Shown here: piece after piece, positions 40,386 through 50,128 of the stretch
How positions within the stretch are numbered: the stretch's first letter is position 1
How the letters are laid out: the number at the start of each line of letters is the position of its first letter
NCBI GenBank assembly: GCA_045046885.1
Contig: JASFYX010000016.1
Coordinates: 26,947-90,946 of the forward strand
Length of the DNA stretch: 64,000 bases
DNA from: CG1-02-35-72 sp045046885
GTDB taxonomy: Bacteria > Bacteroidota > Bacteroidia > Flavobacteriales > Flavobacteriaceae
Direction of reading: 5' to 3'
The notes under the pieces: generated by a model
Seen by the model: only the letters and a program-made list of their open reading frames with translations
Told to the model about the DNA's origin: nothing
Databases searched by the model: none
Made by a program: the position numbers and the translations under genes

Positions 40386-41171
40386 TTATTGTTTGTTTGT
40401 ATAACCTTTCATAATACCACGCTGAGAATTGCGAATAAATTCGATTATTTCATCGCGCTCTGGCGTTGCTTCCATTTCGCCTTCAATAATACCGACAGCT
40501 TGCGTGTTGTTGTAATTTTTTTGATAAAGTATGCGGTATATGTTCTGAATCTCTCTAATCTTTGCAGGTTCGAAGCCGCGACGTCTCAGTCCTATTGAAT
40601 TAATTCCGACATAAGACAAAGGTTCTTTTGCCGCTTTTGTATAGGGCGGAACATCTTTTCTTACCAAAGAACCACCAGAAACCATAGCATGTTGTCCGAT
40701 ATGAATAAATTGATGAATACCAGCTAATCCTCCCACGATGGCGTGTTTACCGATTTTTACATGACCGGCTAAAAGCACACCATTTACAATAATAACATTG
40801 TCTTGTAAAATACAATCATGGGCAATATGCGAAGTGGCCATAATAAGGCAATTTTTACCTATTTCTGTTTTACCATAGGCTTTTGTGCCTCGATTGATAG
40901 TAACACATTCTCTTATGGTAGTATTGTCGTCTATAGTAACAATAGAATCTTCATCTTCAAATTTTAGGTCTTGCGGAATAGCAGAGATAACAGCACCTGG
41001 AAAAATGCGACAATTTTTACCAATTCTGGCACCTTCCATTATAGTTACATTAGAGCCAATCCACGTACCCGAACCAATTGTTACATTATTATTGATGGTA
41101 GAAAATGGTTCTACTACGACATTTGTAGCAATTTTTGCACCTGGGTGTATATAAGCTAAAGGTTGATTCAT
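40386..41171 (-). CDS. lpxA: UDP-N-acetylglucosamine acyltransferase
   Basis: The protein has 261 residues. It carries out the first step of lipid A synthesis, 3-O-acylation of UDP-GlcNAc from hydroxyacyl-ACP. Hexapeptide repeats make the beta-helix (AKIATNVVVEPFSTINNNVTIGSGTWIGS). The catalytic His lies in SHIAHDCILQDNVI, and GIHQFIHIGQHAMVSGGS is typical. The C-terminal helical domain follows NSIGLRRRGF. It is three bases downstream of lpxC-fabZ. Confidence 0.96.
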   Translation of the reverse strand: MNQPLAYIHPGAKIATNVVVEPFSTINNNVTIGSGTWIGSNVTIMEGARIGKNCRIFPGAVISAIPQDLKFEDEDSIVTIDDNTTIRECVTINRGTKAYGKTEIGKNCLIMATSHIAHDCILQDNVIIVNGVLLAGHVKIGKHAIVGGLAGIHQFIHIGQHAMVSGGSLVRKDVPPYTKAAKEPLSYVGINSIGLRRRGFEPAKIREIQNIYRILYQKNYNNTQAVGIIEGEMEATPERDEIIEFIRNSQRGIMKGYTNKQ

Positions 41172-41174
41172 AAA

Positions 41175-42572
41175 TTATTTTTTTACGATTTGCGCCATTA
41201 ATTCGGCTTCGACAACTAATTTATTGTTGGCATAGCCATAGGCTTGCATATGACAAATACCACGTCTTATGGGCGAAATTAATTCGGCTCTAAGAAGAAG
41301 GGTGTCTCCTGGTAAAACTTTACGTTTAAATTTTACCTTATCCATTTTCATAAAATAGGTAAGATAATTTTCAGGATCTGGTACAGTACTTAAAACTAAT
41401 ATACCCCCACATTGCGCCATAGCCTCTACTTGTAAAACGCCTGGCATAACAGGTGCTCCTGGAAAATGTCCTGCAAAGAAAGGTTCATTCATAGTCACAT
41501 TTTTCATACCGACAACATGGGTGTCAGATAATTCTAATATTCTATCAATTAGTAAAAAAGGTGGTCTATGAGGCAAGATTGACATAATCTTTTCAACATC
41601 CATTAAGGGTGGTTCTGACAAGTCGCAACAAGGTACTTTATTGCGTTTTTCTAATTTTATTATTTTAGACAATTTTTTGGCAAACTGTGTATTAACCGCA
41701 TGACCTGGTTTATTGGCAATTACTTTGCCTCTTATAGCCACCCCCACTAAAGCTAAATCGCCTATAACATCAAGTAGCTTATGACGTGCTGCTTCATTTG
41801 GCCAGTGTAATGTTAAGTTATCTAAAATACCATTGGGTTTGATTTTAACCGAATCTTTTTTAAAGGCTTTTCGCAGTTTAGCCATGGTTTCTTCAGATAA
41901 TTCTTTATCTACATATACTATGGCATTGTTTAAATCACCTCCTTTAATTAAGTTATTATCAAGCAGCATTTCTATCTCGTGAAGGAAACTAAAAGTACGG
42001 GCATTAGCAATTTCTTTTTTAAAGTCTGAAACCTTATTCAAAGTAGCATTTTGAGTGCCTAATATTTTTGTGCCAAAATCTACCATCGCCGTTACTTCAT
42101 ATTTGTCAGAGGGCATAACTATAATTTCACTACCAGATTCGGTGTCTTTATAAGTTATAACTTCTTTTACAACATATTCATCTACAAAAGCCTCTTGCTC
42201 CACTAAACCAGCTTTTTCTAAAGCTTCTATAAAAAACTTAGAAGAACCATCCATTATTGGCGGCTCTGCACTATCCATTTCAATTATAATATTATTTATT
42301 TCTTTTCCTACAACGGCAGCAAGGACATGTTCTGAAGTATTTATACTAACACCGTTTTTTTCGAGATTGGTACCGCGTTTTGTATCTATAACAAATTCAG
42401 CTTTAGCCTCTATAACAGGATTTCCAGCCAAATCTACTCTAATAAAAGCATAACCATGATATTCTGGAGCCGGTTTAAAAGTAAGATTTACCTCTTTGCC
42501 AGTATGCAATCCAACACCAGATAAATGTACTTCGTTTTTAATAGTTTTTTGTTTAATGGTACTAGTATTCAT
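41175..42572 (-). CDS. lpxC: Bifunctional LpxC deacetylase / FabZ hydroxyacyl-ACP dehydratase
   Basis: This 465-residue fusion typical of Bacteroidota has an N-terminal LpxC part (residues ~1-310): GVGLHTGKEVNLTF, zinc ligands in NTSEHVLAAVVG and in HKLLDVIGDLAL. The C-terminal FabZ part (~320-465) has LPHRPPFLLIDRI and the active-site segment GHFPGAPVMPGVLQVEAMAQ with His and Glu. One polypeptide thus commits lipid A synthesis and dehydrates hydroxyacyl-ACP, two pathways that compete for the same acyl pool. Its ATG overlaps the lpxD stop (TAATG). Confidence 0.97.
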   Translation of the reverse strand: MNTSTIKQKTIKNEVHLSGVGLHTGKEVNLTFKPAPEYHGYAFIRVDLAGNPVIEAKAEFVIDTKRGTNLEKNGVSINTSEHVLAAVVGKEINNIIIEMDSAEPPIMDGSSKFFIEALEKAGLVEQEAFVDEYVVKEVITYKDTESGSEIIVMPSDKYEVTAMVDFGTKILGTQNATLNKVSDFKKEIANARTFSFLHEIEMLLDNNLIKGGDLNNAIVYVDKELSEETMAKLRKAFKKDSVKIKPNGILDNLTLHWPNEAARHKLLDVIGDLALVGVAIRGKVIANKPGHAVNTQFAKKLSKIIKLEKRNKVPCCDLSEPPLMDVEKIMSILPHRPPFLLIDRILELSDTHVVGMKNVTMNEPFFAGHFPGAPVMPGVLQVEAMAQCGGILVLSTVPDPENYLTYFMKMDKVKFKRKVLPGDTLLLRAELISPIRRGICHMQAYGYANNKLVVEAELMAQIVKK

Positions 42573-43606
42573 TAATTTTTCTTTATGTTTTTTAATTCTT
42601 TTTCTAATGTATTGACTTGATCGGCAAGTTTTGCGAGGTTTTTAAAATGAACATAAGCTTTATTATAATCTGAATAAGGCAAAGCTGGACTTCCTTGTAC
42701 AACTTCATAATCTTTTAAGTTTCTACCGATACCAGATTGTGCTTGAATTTTAACAAAATCGCCTATTACCAAATGTCCTGCAAAACCCACTTGACCTCCT
42801 ATCTGACAATTTTTACCAATTTTTGTAGAACCTGCAATGCCTGTTTGGGCGGCAATCACTGTATTTTCACCAATTTCTACATTGTGAGCAACCTGAATTT
42901 GATTGTCTAATTTAACGCCTTTACGGATTATTGTAGAACCCAAAGTTGCGCGATCTATAGTTGTATTAGCACCTATGTCGACATTATCTTCAATTATTGC
43001 GTTACCAATTTGTGGAATTTTCTCATAATCTCCTTCAGCATTTGGCGCAAAACCAAATCCGTCCGATCCAATTATAGCACCAGAATGAATAGTGCAATTA
43101 TTACCAATAATACTTTCAGAATATATTTTAGTGCCAGAAAATAATGTGGCATTATTACCTATAACGGTATTCTCTCCTATAAAGACATTGGCATAAATTT
43201 TGACATTATTGCCAATTTTAACATTGGCGCCAATAGACGAAAAGCGCCCTAAATACAAATGCTCACCAATAGTTGCAGAATTATCAATAAAACTGTTATC
43301 TTCTATACCTTCCTTATTAAATTTCACTTCATTGTAATAAGATAATAGCTTTGAAAAGGCTTTATAAGAATCGGCTACTTTTATAAGTGTTGTTTTTATT
43401 TCTTTTTCTGGAACAAATGAATTATTTACAATAGTAATAGAAGCATTTGTGTTGTATAAATAGGGTGTGTATTTTGGATTTGACAAGAATGTTAAAGAGC
43501 CTTCTTCACCTTCCTCAATTTTAGAAAGTTTAAAAACTTCTACATCTGGATTACCTTCTATTTCTCCTTCGAGTAATTCAGATATTTGGGTAGCGGTAAA
43601 TTTCAT
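42572..43606 (-). CDS. lpxD: UDP-3-O-(3-hydroxyacyl)glucosamine N-acyltransferase
   Basis: The protein has 344 residues. It carries out the third lipid A step. The N-terminal domain has KIEEGEEGSLTFLSNPKYTPYLY; the beta-helix has GSDGFGFAPNAEGDYEKIPQIG and the catalytic-His segment DNQIQVAHNVEIGENTVIAAQTGIAG. The C-terminal coiled region ends in charged residues. It heads lpxD-lpxC/fabZ-lpxA-efp-lpxD2, with a -7 box five bases before the start. Confidence 0.95.
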   Translation of the reverse strand: MKFTATQISELLEGEIEGNPDVEVFKLSKIEEGEEGSLTFLSNPKYTPYLYNTNASITIVNNSFVPEKEIKTTLIKVADSYKAFSKLLSYYNEVKFNKEGIEDNSFIDNSATIGEHLYLGRFSSIGANVKIGNNVKIYANVFIGENTVIGNNATLFSGTKIYSESIIGNNCTIHSGAIIGSDGFGFAPNAEGDYEKIPQIGNAIIEDNVDIGANTTIDRATLGSTIIRKGVKLDNQIQVAHNVEIGENTVIAAQTGIAGSTKIGKNCQIGGQVGFAGHLVIGDFVKIQAQSGIGRNLKDYEVVQGSPALPYSDYNKAYVHFKNLAKLADQVNTLEKELKNIKKN

Positions 43607-43610
43607 TTTG

Positions 43611-43618
43611 CAAAAGTA
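43611..43618 (-). promoter_or_regulatory. -7 promoter box of the lipid A operon
   Basis: The minus strand reads TACTTTTG (TAnnTTTG), only 4 bp before the lpxD ATG. If used, the mRNA would be leaderless or nearly so. Confidence 0.45.
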
Positions 43619-43644
43619 TAAAAATATAATTGTTTATGGACTTC

Positions 43645-44862
43645 TTAGAGTTCTTTAGGATAGTACATAAAATATTTTATTATGGGTTTGGTTAATGTTT
43701 CTGATCTATTAAAGTCCGAAGCTTTTAAAAAATTGGTTACTTCACCGTTTTTAAAAACTATTTTTATGGGATTATTATTCTTATCGTATGCTAAATTCAT
43801 AATTTTATCCGAATGTACAAAATATTCTACTTCTTTTTCTGATATCGGATATTTAGCCAAAACTTTATTAGCAAGTATTTTTAGAACATCTTTCTTAGGC
43901 GATTTATTCACAATTTCAATATGAGGCAAGCGTCTATTAATAATAACCTTACTAAGGTAAGATAGTATAAAATCATCATTTTTTTGCCATTGTTTTATAG
44001 CTGTAAGCACATCATAATCATCTAGATTGGCAAAGGCTTCTAAAGCTTCTTCATTCCAATTTTCATGGGATACTGATTTTCCCAAGAAATAAGCAAAGGC
44101 CTCACTTGCAGGTAATTTCACCCCTTTTAAGCTTAAATATTTGGCCCGTTTCAAGACTTTAACAAGAATTTGTTCGGCTGCGACACCTGTTTTATGAAGA
44201 TAAACCTGCCAATACATTAACCGCCGTGCTGTTAAGAATTTTTCTATTGAATACAAGCCTTTACCTTCAATTACCAAGTCGTTATCAACCACATTAAACA
44301 TGGTTATGATGCGCTCTGAATTGATATTTCCTTCAGAAACACCTGTGTAAAAACTGTCGCGTTTTAAATAGTCCATTCTGTCAATATCAAGCTGACTCGT
44401 AATGAGTTGTTGGAAAAATTGACGCTTGTATTGCCCTTTAAAAATCTTAATTGCCATATCTAATTGCCCATTAAACACGTTGTTTAAAGCTTCCATAAAA
44501 AGAAGTGATATGTCTTCATGTGTAATTTCTTCTACTATACTGTGTTCTAGGGCGTGTGAAAAAGCGCCGTGACCAATATCGTGTAATAAAATAGCAATTA
44601 AAAGAGCATTAGATTCGGCATCATTAATAGAAACACCTTTAAATTTCAGTACACGAATAGCCTTTTGCATAAGGTGCATACATCCTAAAGCGTGATGAAA
44701 ACGCGTATGATGCGCCCCAGGATAAACCAAATACGACAAACCCATTTGAGAAACACGCCGCAATCTCTGAAAGTATGGGTGCTCTATTATGTCAAAAATT
44801 AATTCGTTTGGAATTGAAATAAAACCGTAAATTGGGTCGTTTAATATCTTAAGTTTGTTCAA
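43645..44862 (-). CDS. HD-domain phosphohydrolase (COG1078/dNTPase-like)
   Basis: The protein has 405 residues. The HD metal site is complete: HHTRFHHALGCMHL, LLHDIGHGAFSHALEH and SQLDIDRMDYLKRDSF, with the typical QRLRRVSQMGLSYLVYPGA lead-in of the SAMHD1/dGTPase-like group. Relatives hydrolyse (deoxy)nucleoside triphosphates or other phosphoesters; the exact substrate is not evident. It is divergent from porX across a 53-bp gap and lies directly upstream of lpxD. Confidence 0.92.
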   Translation of the reverse strand: MNKLKILNDPIYGFISIPNELIFDIIEHPYFQRLRRVSQMGLSYLVYPGAHHTRFHHALGCMHLMQKAIRVLKFKGVSINDAESNALLIAILLHDIGHGAFSHALEHSIVEEITHEDISLLFMEALNNVFNGQLDMAIKIFKGQYKRQFFQQLITSQLDIDRMDYLKRDSFYTGVSEGNINSERIITMFNVVDNDLVIEGKGLYSIEKFLTARRLMYWQVYLHKTGVAAEQILVKVLKRAKYLSLKGVKLPASEAFAYFLGKSVSHENWNEEALEAFANLDDYDVLTAIKQWQKNDDFILSYLSKVIINRRLPHIEIVNKSPKKDVLKILANKVLAKYPISEKEVEYFVHSDKIMNLAYDKNNNPIKIVFKNGEVTNFLKASDFNRSETLTKPIIKYFMYYPKEL

Positions 44863-44884
44863 ACTTTATAGTTTATAATAAATA

Positions 44885-44892
44885 CAAAAATA
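44885..44892 (-). promoter_or_regulatory. -7 promoter box for the HD-domain gene
   Basis: The minus strand reads TATTTTTG (TAnnTTTG) 22 bp before the start. A TTG (CAA at 44908-44910) gives a 15-bp spacer, short for a standard -33. Confidence 0.45.
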
Positions 44893-44915
44893 CATAATTC
44901 CATATAACAAATTTT

Positions 44916-46463
44916 ATGCAAAAGGTAAGAATTCTCTGGGTAGATGATGAAATTGATATTTTAAAGCCTCATATTATATTTTTAGAAAACAAAAATTACA
45001 ATGTAACTCCCTGTAACAGTGGCTATGAGGGGCTTGAATTGGTTGAGAGAAAAGGCTTTGATGTTGTGCTGTTAGACGAAAATATGCCAGGTTTAAGCGG
45101 CCTTGAAACGCTCTCTGAACTCAAAAGCATAAAACCCAACCTTCCCGTTATTATGATTACTAAAAGCGAAGAGGAGTATATAATGGATGAAGCTATTGGT
45201 TCTAAAATTGCCGATTACCTCATAAAACCCGTCAATCCAAATCAAATTTTATTGAGTTTAAAAAAAACTTTAGAGCATTCGCGTCTGATAAGTGAAAAAA
45301 CAACCTCTAACTATCAACAGGAATTCAGAAAAATAAGTATGGAATTGGCAACTGTCAATTCTTTTGACGAGTGGAATAGTCTTTATCAAAAATTATTACA
45401 TTGGGAACTTGAACTTGAAAATATTGACGACGATGGGTTGACCGAAATTCTTGAAAGTCAAAAAGAAGAAGCCAATGCGCAGTTTTTTAAATTTATTTCA
45501 AGAAATTACGAAGATTGGTTTCATTCTGATGATGCACCGCTATTAACCCCCAGTGTTTTTAAAAAATGTGTAGTACCTTCAATAAAAGAAAATGAGAATA
45601 CACTCTTTATTGTTATAGATAATTTGCGATACGACCAGTGGCGTATTTTCGAACCGCTTATTCAGAATTATTACCGTGTTACAGAAGAAGTGCCTTATTG
45701 TAGTATTTTACCAACAGCTACGCAATACGCTAGAAATGCCTTATTTTCTGGTTTGATGCCGCTAGAAATGGAGAAAAAATATCCTAATTATTGGAAGAAT
45801 GATCCAGATGAAGGGGGTAAAAATCTTTACGAAAAAGAGTTTTTAGCAACACAATTAAAGCGTCTCGGACTTCAAATTCCATTTGATTATTTTAAAATAA
45901 CCAACTTACAAAAAGGGAAAGATTTACTCAATAATTTTGCGAAAACGAAAAATAATAAACTCACTGCTGTTGTCTATAATTTTGTAGATATGCTTTCACA
46001 CGCCCGCACAGAAATGAATATGATAAAAGAATTGGCTTCAGATGACAAGGCCTACCGTTCTCTTAGCCTTAGTTGGTTTAAAAATTCTACACTTTTAGAA
46101 CTCATTCAAAAAGCACAACAACACAATTATAAGCTCATCATTACTACAGATCACGGGACTATTAATGTTAAAAATCCTTCAAAAGTCATAGGCGATAAAC
46201 AAATTAGTGCCAATCTTCGCTACAAAACAGGCAGAAGCTTGACGTATAACGCTAAAGATGTTTATGCAGTTAGCAATCCTAAAGATATATTTTTACCGAG
46301 TATTCATATGAGTAGTTCTTTTATATTTGCTAAAGAAGATTACTTTTTTGCCTATCCTAATAATTATAATCACTTTGTAAAATACTATAAAAACACGTTT
46401 CAGCACGGCGGTATTTCATTAGAAGAAATGATAATTCCGTGTATTATTCTAGAACCAAAATAA
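44916..46463 (+). CDS. porX: PorX, two-component regulator of type IX secretion with PglZ-domain phosphodiesterase
   Basis: The protein has 515 residues. The receiver domain (residues ~1-125) has ILWVDDEIDILKPH, the phospho-acceptor Asp in VLLDENMPG, ITKSEEE and YLIKPVNP. A helical linker leads to a PglZ/alkaline-phosphatase-like domain: LFIVIDNLRYDQW, PTATQYARNALFSGLMP, FVDMLSHARTEMN, ITTDHGT. In Porphyromonas and Flavobacterium PorX, with kinase PorY, controls type IX secretion and its PglZ domain hydrolyses oligonucleotides. Neither PorY nor T9SS core genes are in the window, as is usual. Confidence 0.95.
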   Translation: MQKVRILWVDDEIDILKPHIIFLENKNYNVTPCNSGYEGLELVERKGFDVVLLDENMPGLSGLETLSELKSIKPNLPVIMITKSEEEYIMDEAIGSKIADYLIKPVNPNQILLSLKKTLEHSRLISEKTTSNYQQEFRKISMELATVNSFDEWNSLYQKLLHWELELENIDDDGLTEILESQKEEANAQFFKFISRNYEDWFHSDDAPLLTPSVFKKCVVPSIKENENTLFIVIDNLRYDQWRIFEPLIQNYYRVTEEVPYCSILPTATQYARNALFSGLMPLEMEKKYPNYWKNDPDEGGKNLYEKEFLATQLKRLGLQIPFDYFKITNLQKGKDLLNNFAKTKNNKLTAVVYNFVDMLSHARTEMNMIKELASDDKAYRSLSLSWFKNSTLLELIQKAQQHNYKLIITTDHGTINVKNPSKVIGDKQISANLRYKTGRSLTYNAKDVYAVSNPKDIFLPSIHMSSSFIFAKEDYFFAYPNNYNHFVKYYKNTFQHGGISLEEMIIPCIILEPK

Positions 46464-46762
46464 TTGTGAAATAATTTATTGTTGTCAGAGTAAAAAATTA
46501 AATAATCGCTAAAGTATTGTGTTTGTCATATTTTAGAGGTTTTATCAAATTGACATCTTGCTTTTATTCATAATATATATATTACTCAGCCTTATAAATT
46601 TTAACTAGAATATTATCAATTAGTTACAATGTAGTCTTGATTCTTTGTTCTTGCAGCGAAGCGGTCTGATGTCTTTAGTCGGACACTAATGAAAATAATT
46701 TATAACTTTTAGCTTTTATTTGCAATAATTTGCACAAATTTGTAGTGTAAAACAAACTCATT
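46464..46762. other. Intergenic region upstream of serC
   Basis: No gene is seen. Around 46665-46688 GTCTGA and TCGGAC form a short stem (one wobble) within a T/C-rich tract that resembles repetitive intergenic sequence. Near the right end, TTTGCAATAATTTGCA (46720-46735) is similar to CAATAATTTG upstream of the gene at 3893; it does not fit TAnnTTTG exactly but may be part of the serC promoter. Confidence 0.35.
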
Positions 46763-47824
46763 ATGAAAATGCACAATTTTAGCGCAGGACCTTCTATTCT
46801 ACCACAATCTGTTCTTAAAAAAGCTTCAGAAGCTGTTCTTAATTTTAACGATTTAAACTTGTCTTTAATCGAAATTTCACATCGCAGTACCGACTTTGTC
46901 GCTGTGATGGAAAAAGCACGTCAATTAGTGTTAGAATTACTCGGTTTAGAAAACAAAGGATACAGCGCCGTATTTCTTCAAGGTGGGGCGAGCTTAGAGT
47001 TTTATATGAGCGCTATAAATTTATTACCAATAGATGGTAAAGCCGCTTATTTAGACACAGGGGCTTGGAGTGCCAAAGCCATTAAAGAAGCCAAATTATT
47101 GGGCAATATAGAAGTTGTCGCGTCCTCTAAAGATGATAGCTATAAAAGTATTCCTAAAGGATATACTATTCCGTCTGACGCTTCTTATTTTCATTGTACG
47201 AGTAACAATACCATTCACGGGACGCAGATAAAAGAGTTTCCAAAAGCTGAAACACTTATGGTTTGCGATATGAGTTCTGATATATTTTCGCGTCAGCTAG
47301 ATTTTTCTAAATTCGATTTAATCTATGCGGGTGCTCAAAAAAATATGGGACCTGCAGGAACAACTTTAGTTGTCGTAAAAGATAGTATTCTAGGTAAAAC
47401 AGGACGTACTATTCCTTCAATGTTAGATTATCAAGTACATGTTTCTAAAGATAGCATGTTTAATACACCCGCTGTTTTTCCTGTTTATGTATCTATGCTC
47501 ACTTTGCAATGGCTTAAAGATTTAGGTGGTATTTCTGCTATAGAAAAAATAAATAACGCTAAAGCCGATTTACTTTACAGCGAAATAGATAACAATCCTA
47601 ATTTTAAAGGAACAGCCAACAAAGAAGACCGTTCTAACATGAATGTTACTTTTGTTTTGACAGATGATTCTAAAAAAGAAACATTCGACAATCTGTGCAA
47701 AGAAAATGGTATAAATGGTCTTAAAGGACATCGTTCTGTAGGTGGTTATCGCGCCAGTTTATACAATGCTTTACCTCTTGAAAGTGTGCAAGCGCTTGTA
47801 AATATTATGAAACAAATTAATTAA
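46763..47824 (+). CDS. serC: Phosphoserine aminotransferase
   Basis: The protein has 353 residues. A PLP enzyme, it converts 3-phosphohydroxypyruvate to phosphoserine. It starts MKMHNFSAGPSILP; an alternative ATG lies two codons in. LSLIEISHRS, GGASLEFYM, CTSNNTIHGTQ and the Schiff-base Lys in YAGAQKNMGPAG are typical, as is KGHRSVGGYRASLYNA near the end. It precedes the phosphoglycerate dehydrogenase gene by 21 bp, so both steps of phosphoserine synthesis are co-expressed. Confidence 0.96.
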   Translation: MKMHNFSAGPSILPQSVLKKASEAVLNFNDLNLSLIEISHRSTDFVAVMEKARQLVLELLGLENKGYSAVFLQGGASLEFYMSAINLLPIDGKAAYLDTGAWSAKAIKEAKLLGNIEVVASSKDDSYKSIPKGYTIPSDASYFHCTSNNTIHGTQIKEFPKAETLMVCDMSSDIFSRQLDFSKFDLIYAGAQKNMGPAGTTLVVVKDSILGKTGRTIPSMLDYQVHVSKDSMFNTPAVFPVYVSMLTLQWLKDLGGISAIEKINNAKADLLYSEIDNNPNFKGTANKEDRSNMNVTFVLTDDSKKETFDNLCKENGINGLKGHRSVGGYRASLYNALPLESVQALVNIMKQIN

Positions 47825-47845
47825 ACTCTATTATCTCTATTTAAA

Positions 47846-48793
47846 ATGAAAGTATTAGCAAACGATGGTATTGCTGCTGTAGGCGTTAAAGCCTTAGAAA
47901 CAGCAGGATTTAAAGTCTTTACAAACAATGTACCTCAAGAACAATTGGTCGATTATATAAACACAAATAAAATTGACGCTCTTTTGGTGCGTAGCGCTAC
48001 TACTGTTCGCAAAGATTTGATTGATGCCACCAATTTAAAACTCATTGGTCGTGGTGGTGTTGGTATGGATAACATTGACGTTGACTATGCTAAAAGCAAA
48101 GGTATTCACGTCATAAACACACCAGCGGCTTCGTCTCATTCGGTGGCCGAATTGGTTTTTGCACATCTCTTTGGGATGGTAAGATTCTTACACGATTCAA
48201 ACAGAAATATGCCTTTAGATGGCGATAGTAAATTTAAAGCCCTTAAAAAATCGTATGCTAAAGGACGTGAATTAAAAGGTAAAACTCTGGGCGTCTTCGG
48301 TTTTGGTCGTATCGGTCAAGAAACGGCAAAAATCGCTTTAGGTGTGGGTATGAAAGTCATTGCCTTCGACCCCTTTTTAGAAGAAGCGTATTTAGAATTA
48401 GGCTTTTTTGACGGACAACACATAGGTTTTCATATTAAAACACAATCAAAAGAAAGCGTTTTAAAAGAAGCCGATTTCTTTAGTTTTCATGTCCCTGCTC
48501 AGAAAGACTATCTCATTTCAACAAAAGAGTTTAATATGATGCAAGATGGTGTCGGACTCGTTAATGCCGCTCGTGGTGGTGTTATTGATGAAGTCGCTTT
48601 GGTTGCAGCTTTAGAATCTAAAAAAGTAGCCTATGCAGGAATTGACACTTTTGAAAGTGAGCCAACGCCAGAACTTAAATTGTTAATGATGCCGAATATT
48701 TCTTTAACGCCTCATATTGGCGCGGCTACTGTTGAAGCGCAAGATCGTATTGGTTTAGAATTGGCAAGTCAAATAGTCGATTTATTAAAATAA
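47846..48793 (+). CDS. serA: D-3-phosphoglycerate dehydrogenase (short form)
   Basis: The protein has 315 residues. A D-2-hydroxyacid dehydrogenase, it makes 3-phosphohydroxypyruvate, the SerC substrate. LLVRSATTVRKDLID and GRGGVGMDNIDVDYA form the substrate domain; GVFGFGRIGQETA is the NAD site; catalytic Arg (NAARGGVID), Glu (DTFESEP) and His (TPHIGAAT) are present. It lacks the C-terminal ACT domain, so serine feedback inhibition through ACT is not expected. Confidence 0.93.
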   Translation: MKVLANDGIAAVGVKALETAGFKVFTNNVPQEQLVDYINTNKIDALLVRSATTVRKDLIDATNLKLIGRGGVGMDNIDVDYAKSKGIHVINTPAASSHSVAELVFAHLFGMVRFLHDSNRNMPLDGDSKFKALKKSYAKGRELKGKTLGVFGFGRIGQETAKIALGVGMKVIAFDPFLEEAYLELGFFDGQHIGFHIKTQSKESVLKEADFFSFHVPAQKDYLISTKEFNMMQDGVGLVNAARGGVIDEVALVAALESKKVAYAGIDTFESEPTPELKLLMMPNISLTPHIGAATVEAQDRIGLELASQIVDLLK

Positions 48794-48809
48794 TTCTGGC
48801 GTAATTATT

Positions 48810-50045
48810 ATGACGCTTATAAGACCTTTTAAAGCCGTAAGACCTATGCGTGATAAAGCCGCTTTGGTTACCACGCGCTCCTATGATATTTATGGTGAGG
48901 AAGAATTAGAAGCCATTTTAAAATACAATCCTTTTTCTTTTTTGCATATTTTAAGACCGGGGTTTAAATACCATTTACATTTAAAAGGAGCCGAAAAGTT
49001 CACATTAGTCCGCAATAGGTATAAGGAGTTTAAAGAAAATCATTTCTTTAAACAAGATACCCAACCTATGTATTACCTCCATCAAAAGACTTATAAAAAC
49101 GATACTTTTTGTGGTATCATCGCTACTTCTAGTATTGCTGATTATAAAAGTGGTGTCATAAAAAAACACGAAGACACTTTAAAAGAACGTGAAGCGCTTT
49201 TCGGAAAATACTTAGAAACAACGGGATTTAATGCCGAACCTGTGCTTCTGACTTATCCAGATAACGATGCCTTAAACAAACTAATTACCAAATACAAAAA
49301 CCGACGTGCCGAATACGAATTCACAACCAATAAAAAACGTACACATTTGTTTTGGCCCATTAGCGATGCCAATGATATCGCTATCATTTCAAAAACGTTT
49401 AAAGATATTCCCGCTGTTTACATCGCAGATGGGCATCACCGTTGTGCATCGTCTAATTATTTGGCCAAGCTTAAGAAGCAAAGCAATCCCAATCATACAG
49501 GACAAGAGGATTACAATTTTTTTATGAGTTATTTAATAGCCGAATCAAATTTAAAAATATCGGCTTTTAACCGTTTTGTAAAAACCCTTAACGGATTAAG
49601 TAAAAATGAATTTTTATTAAAATTGGACGCCTATTTTAGGATAGAAAATCGCAGTAAAAATTATTATGAGCCTTCTAAAAAACATCACTTTAGTATGTAT
49701 TTTAATGGTGAGTTTTATTCTTTGTACTTGCGCAAATCTGTTTATAAAATTGACAATGCCTTAGATGATTTAGATCCGCAACTTTTATACAACACTATCT
49801 TAAAACCTATTTTAGGTATAAATGACCTGAGTAACAGCGATAAAATTATTTATAAACCCGCTATTCATAGTAAATTAAACCTAAAAGCAGATGTTGACAG
49901 CGGTAAATTTAAACTGGCTTTTGGCTTGTTCCCTACTTCGGTAGCCCAATTAAAATCGGTTGCAGATGCAAAGCTCACAATGCCTCCAAAAAGTACTTAT
50001 ATAGAGCCTAAATTACGCAGCGGATTAACTATCTTTGAGTTTTAA
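48810..50045 (+). CDS. DUF1015 family protein
   Basis: The protein has 411 residues. It starts IRPFKAVRPMRDKA and has the hallmark YIADGHHRCASSNYLAK near residue 200, with VRNRYKEF and DLDPQLLYNTIL further motifs. DUF1015 proteins often sit next to serC and serA, as here (16 bp after serA), and may take part in serine metabolism, but their reaction is unknown. The His-His-Arg cluster is the likely active site. Confidence 0.9.
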   Translation: MTLIRPFKAVRPMRDKAALVTTRSYDIYGEEELEAILKYNPFSFLHILRPGFKYHLHLKGAEKFTLVRNRYKEFKENHFFKQDTQPMYYLHQKTYKNDTFCGIIATSSIADYKSGVIKKHEDTLKEREALFGKYLETTGFNAEPVLLTYPDNDALNKLITKYKNRRAEYEFTTNKKRTHLFWPISDANDIAIISKTFKDIPAVYIADGHHRCASSNYLAKLKKQSNPNHTGQEDYNFFMSYLIAESNLKISAFNRFVKTLNGLSKNEFLLKLDAYFRIENRSKNYYEPSKKHHFSMYFNGEFYSLYLRKSVYKIDNALDDLDPQLLYNTILKPILGINDLSNSDKIIYKPAIHSKLNLKADVDSGKFKLAFGLFPTSVAQLKSVADAKLTMPPKSTYIEPKLRSGLTIFEF

Positions 50046-50051
50046 CAACTT

Positions 50052-50090
50052 TGTCACCCTGAGCATCCCGAAATTTCGGGAGAAGGGTCT
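50052..50090 (+). repeat. TGTCACCCTGAGC repeat carrying a CCCGAAATTTCGGG palindrome
   Basis: The unit begins TGTCACCCTGAGCATCCCGA, contains the perfect 14-bp palindrome CCCGAAATTTCGGG (50067-50080) and ends AGAAGGGTCT. It matches the other TCATCCTGAGC units with the central segment replaced by the palindrome. Confidence 0.75.
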
Positions 50091-50128
50091 TTAAAACTAA
50101 AATGACTCGCTCTTAAAATTTAATAACA

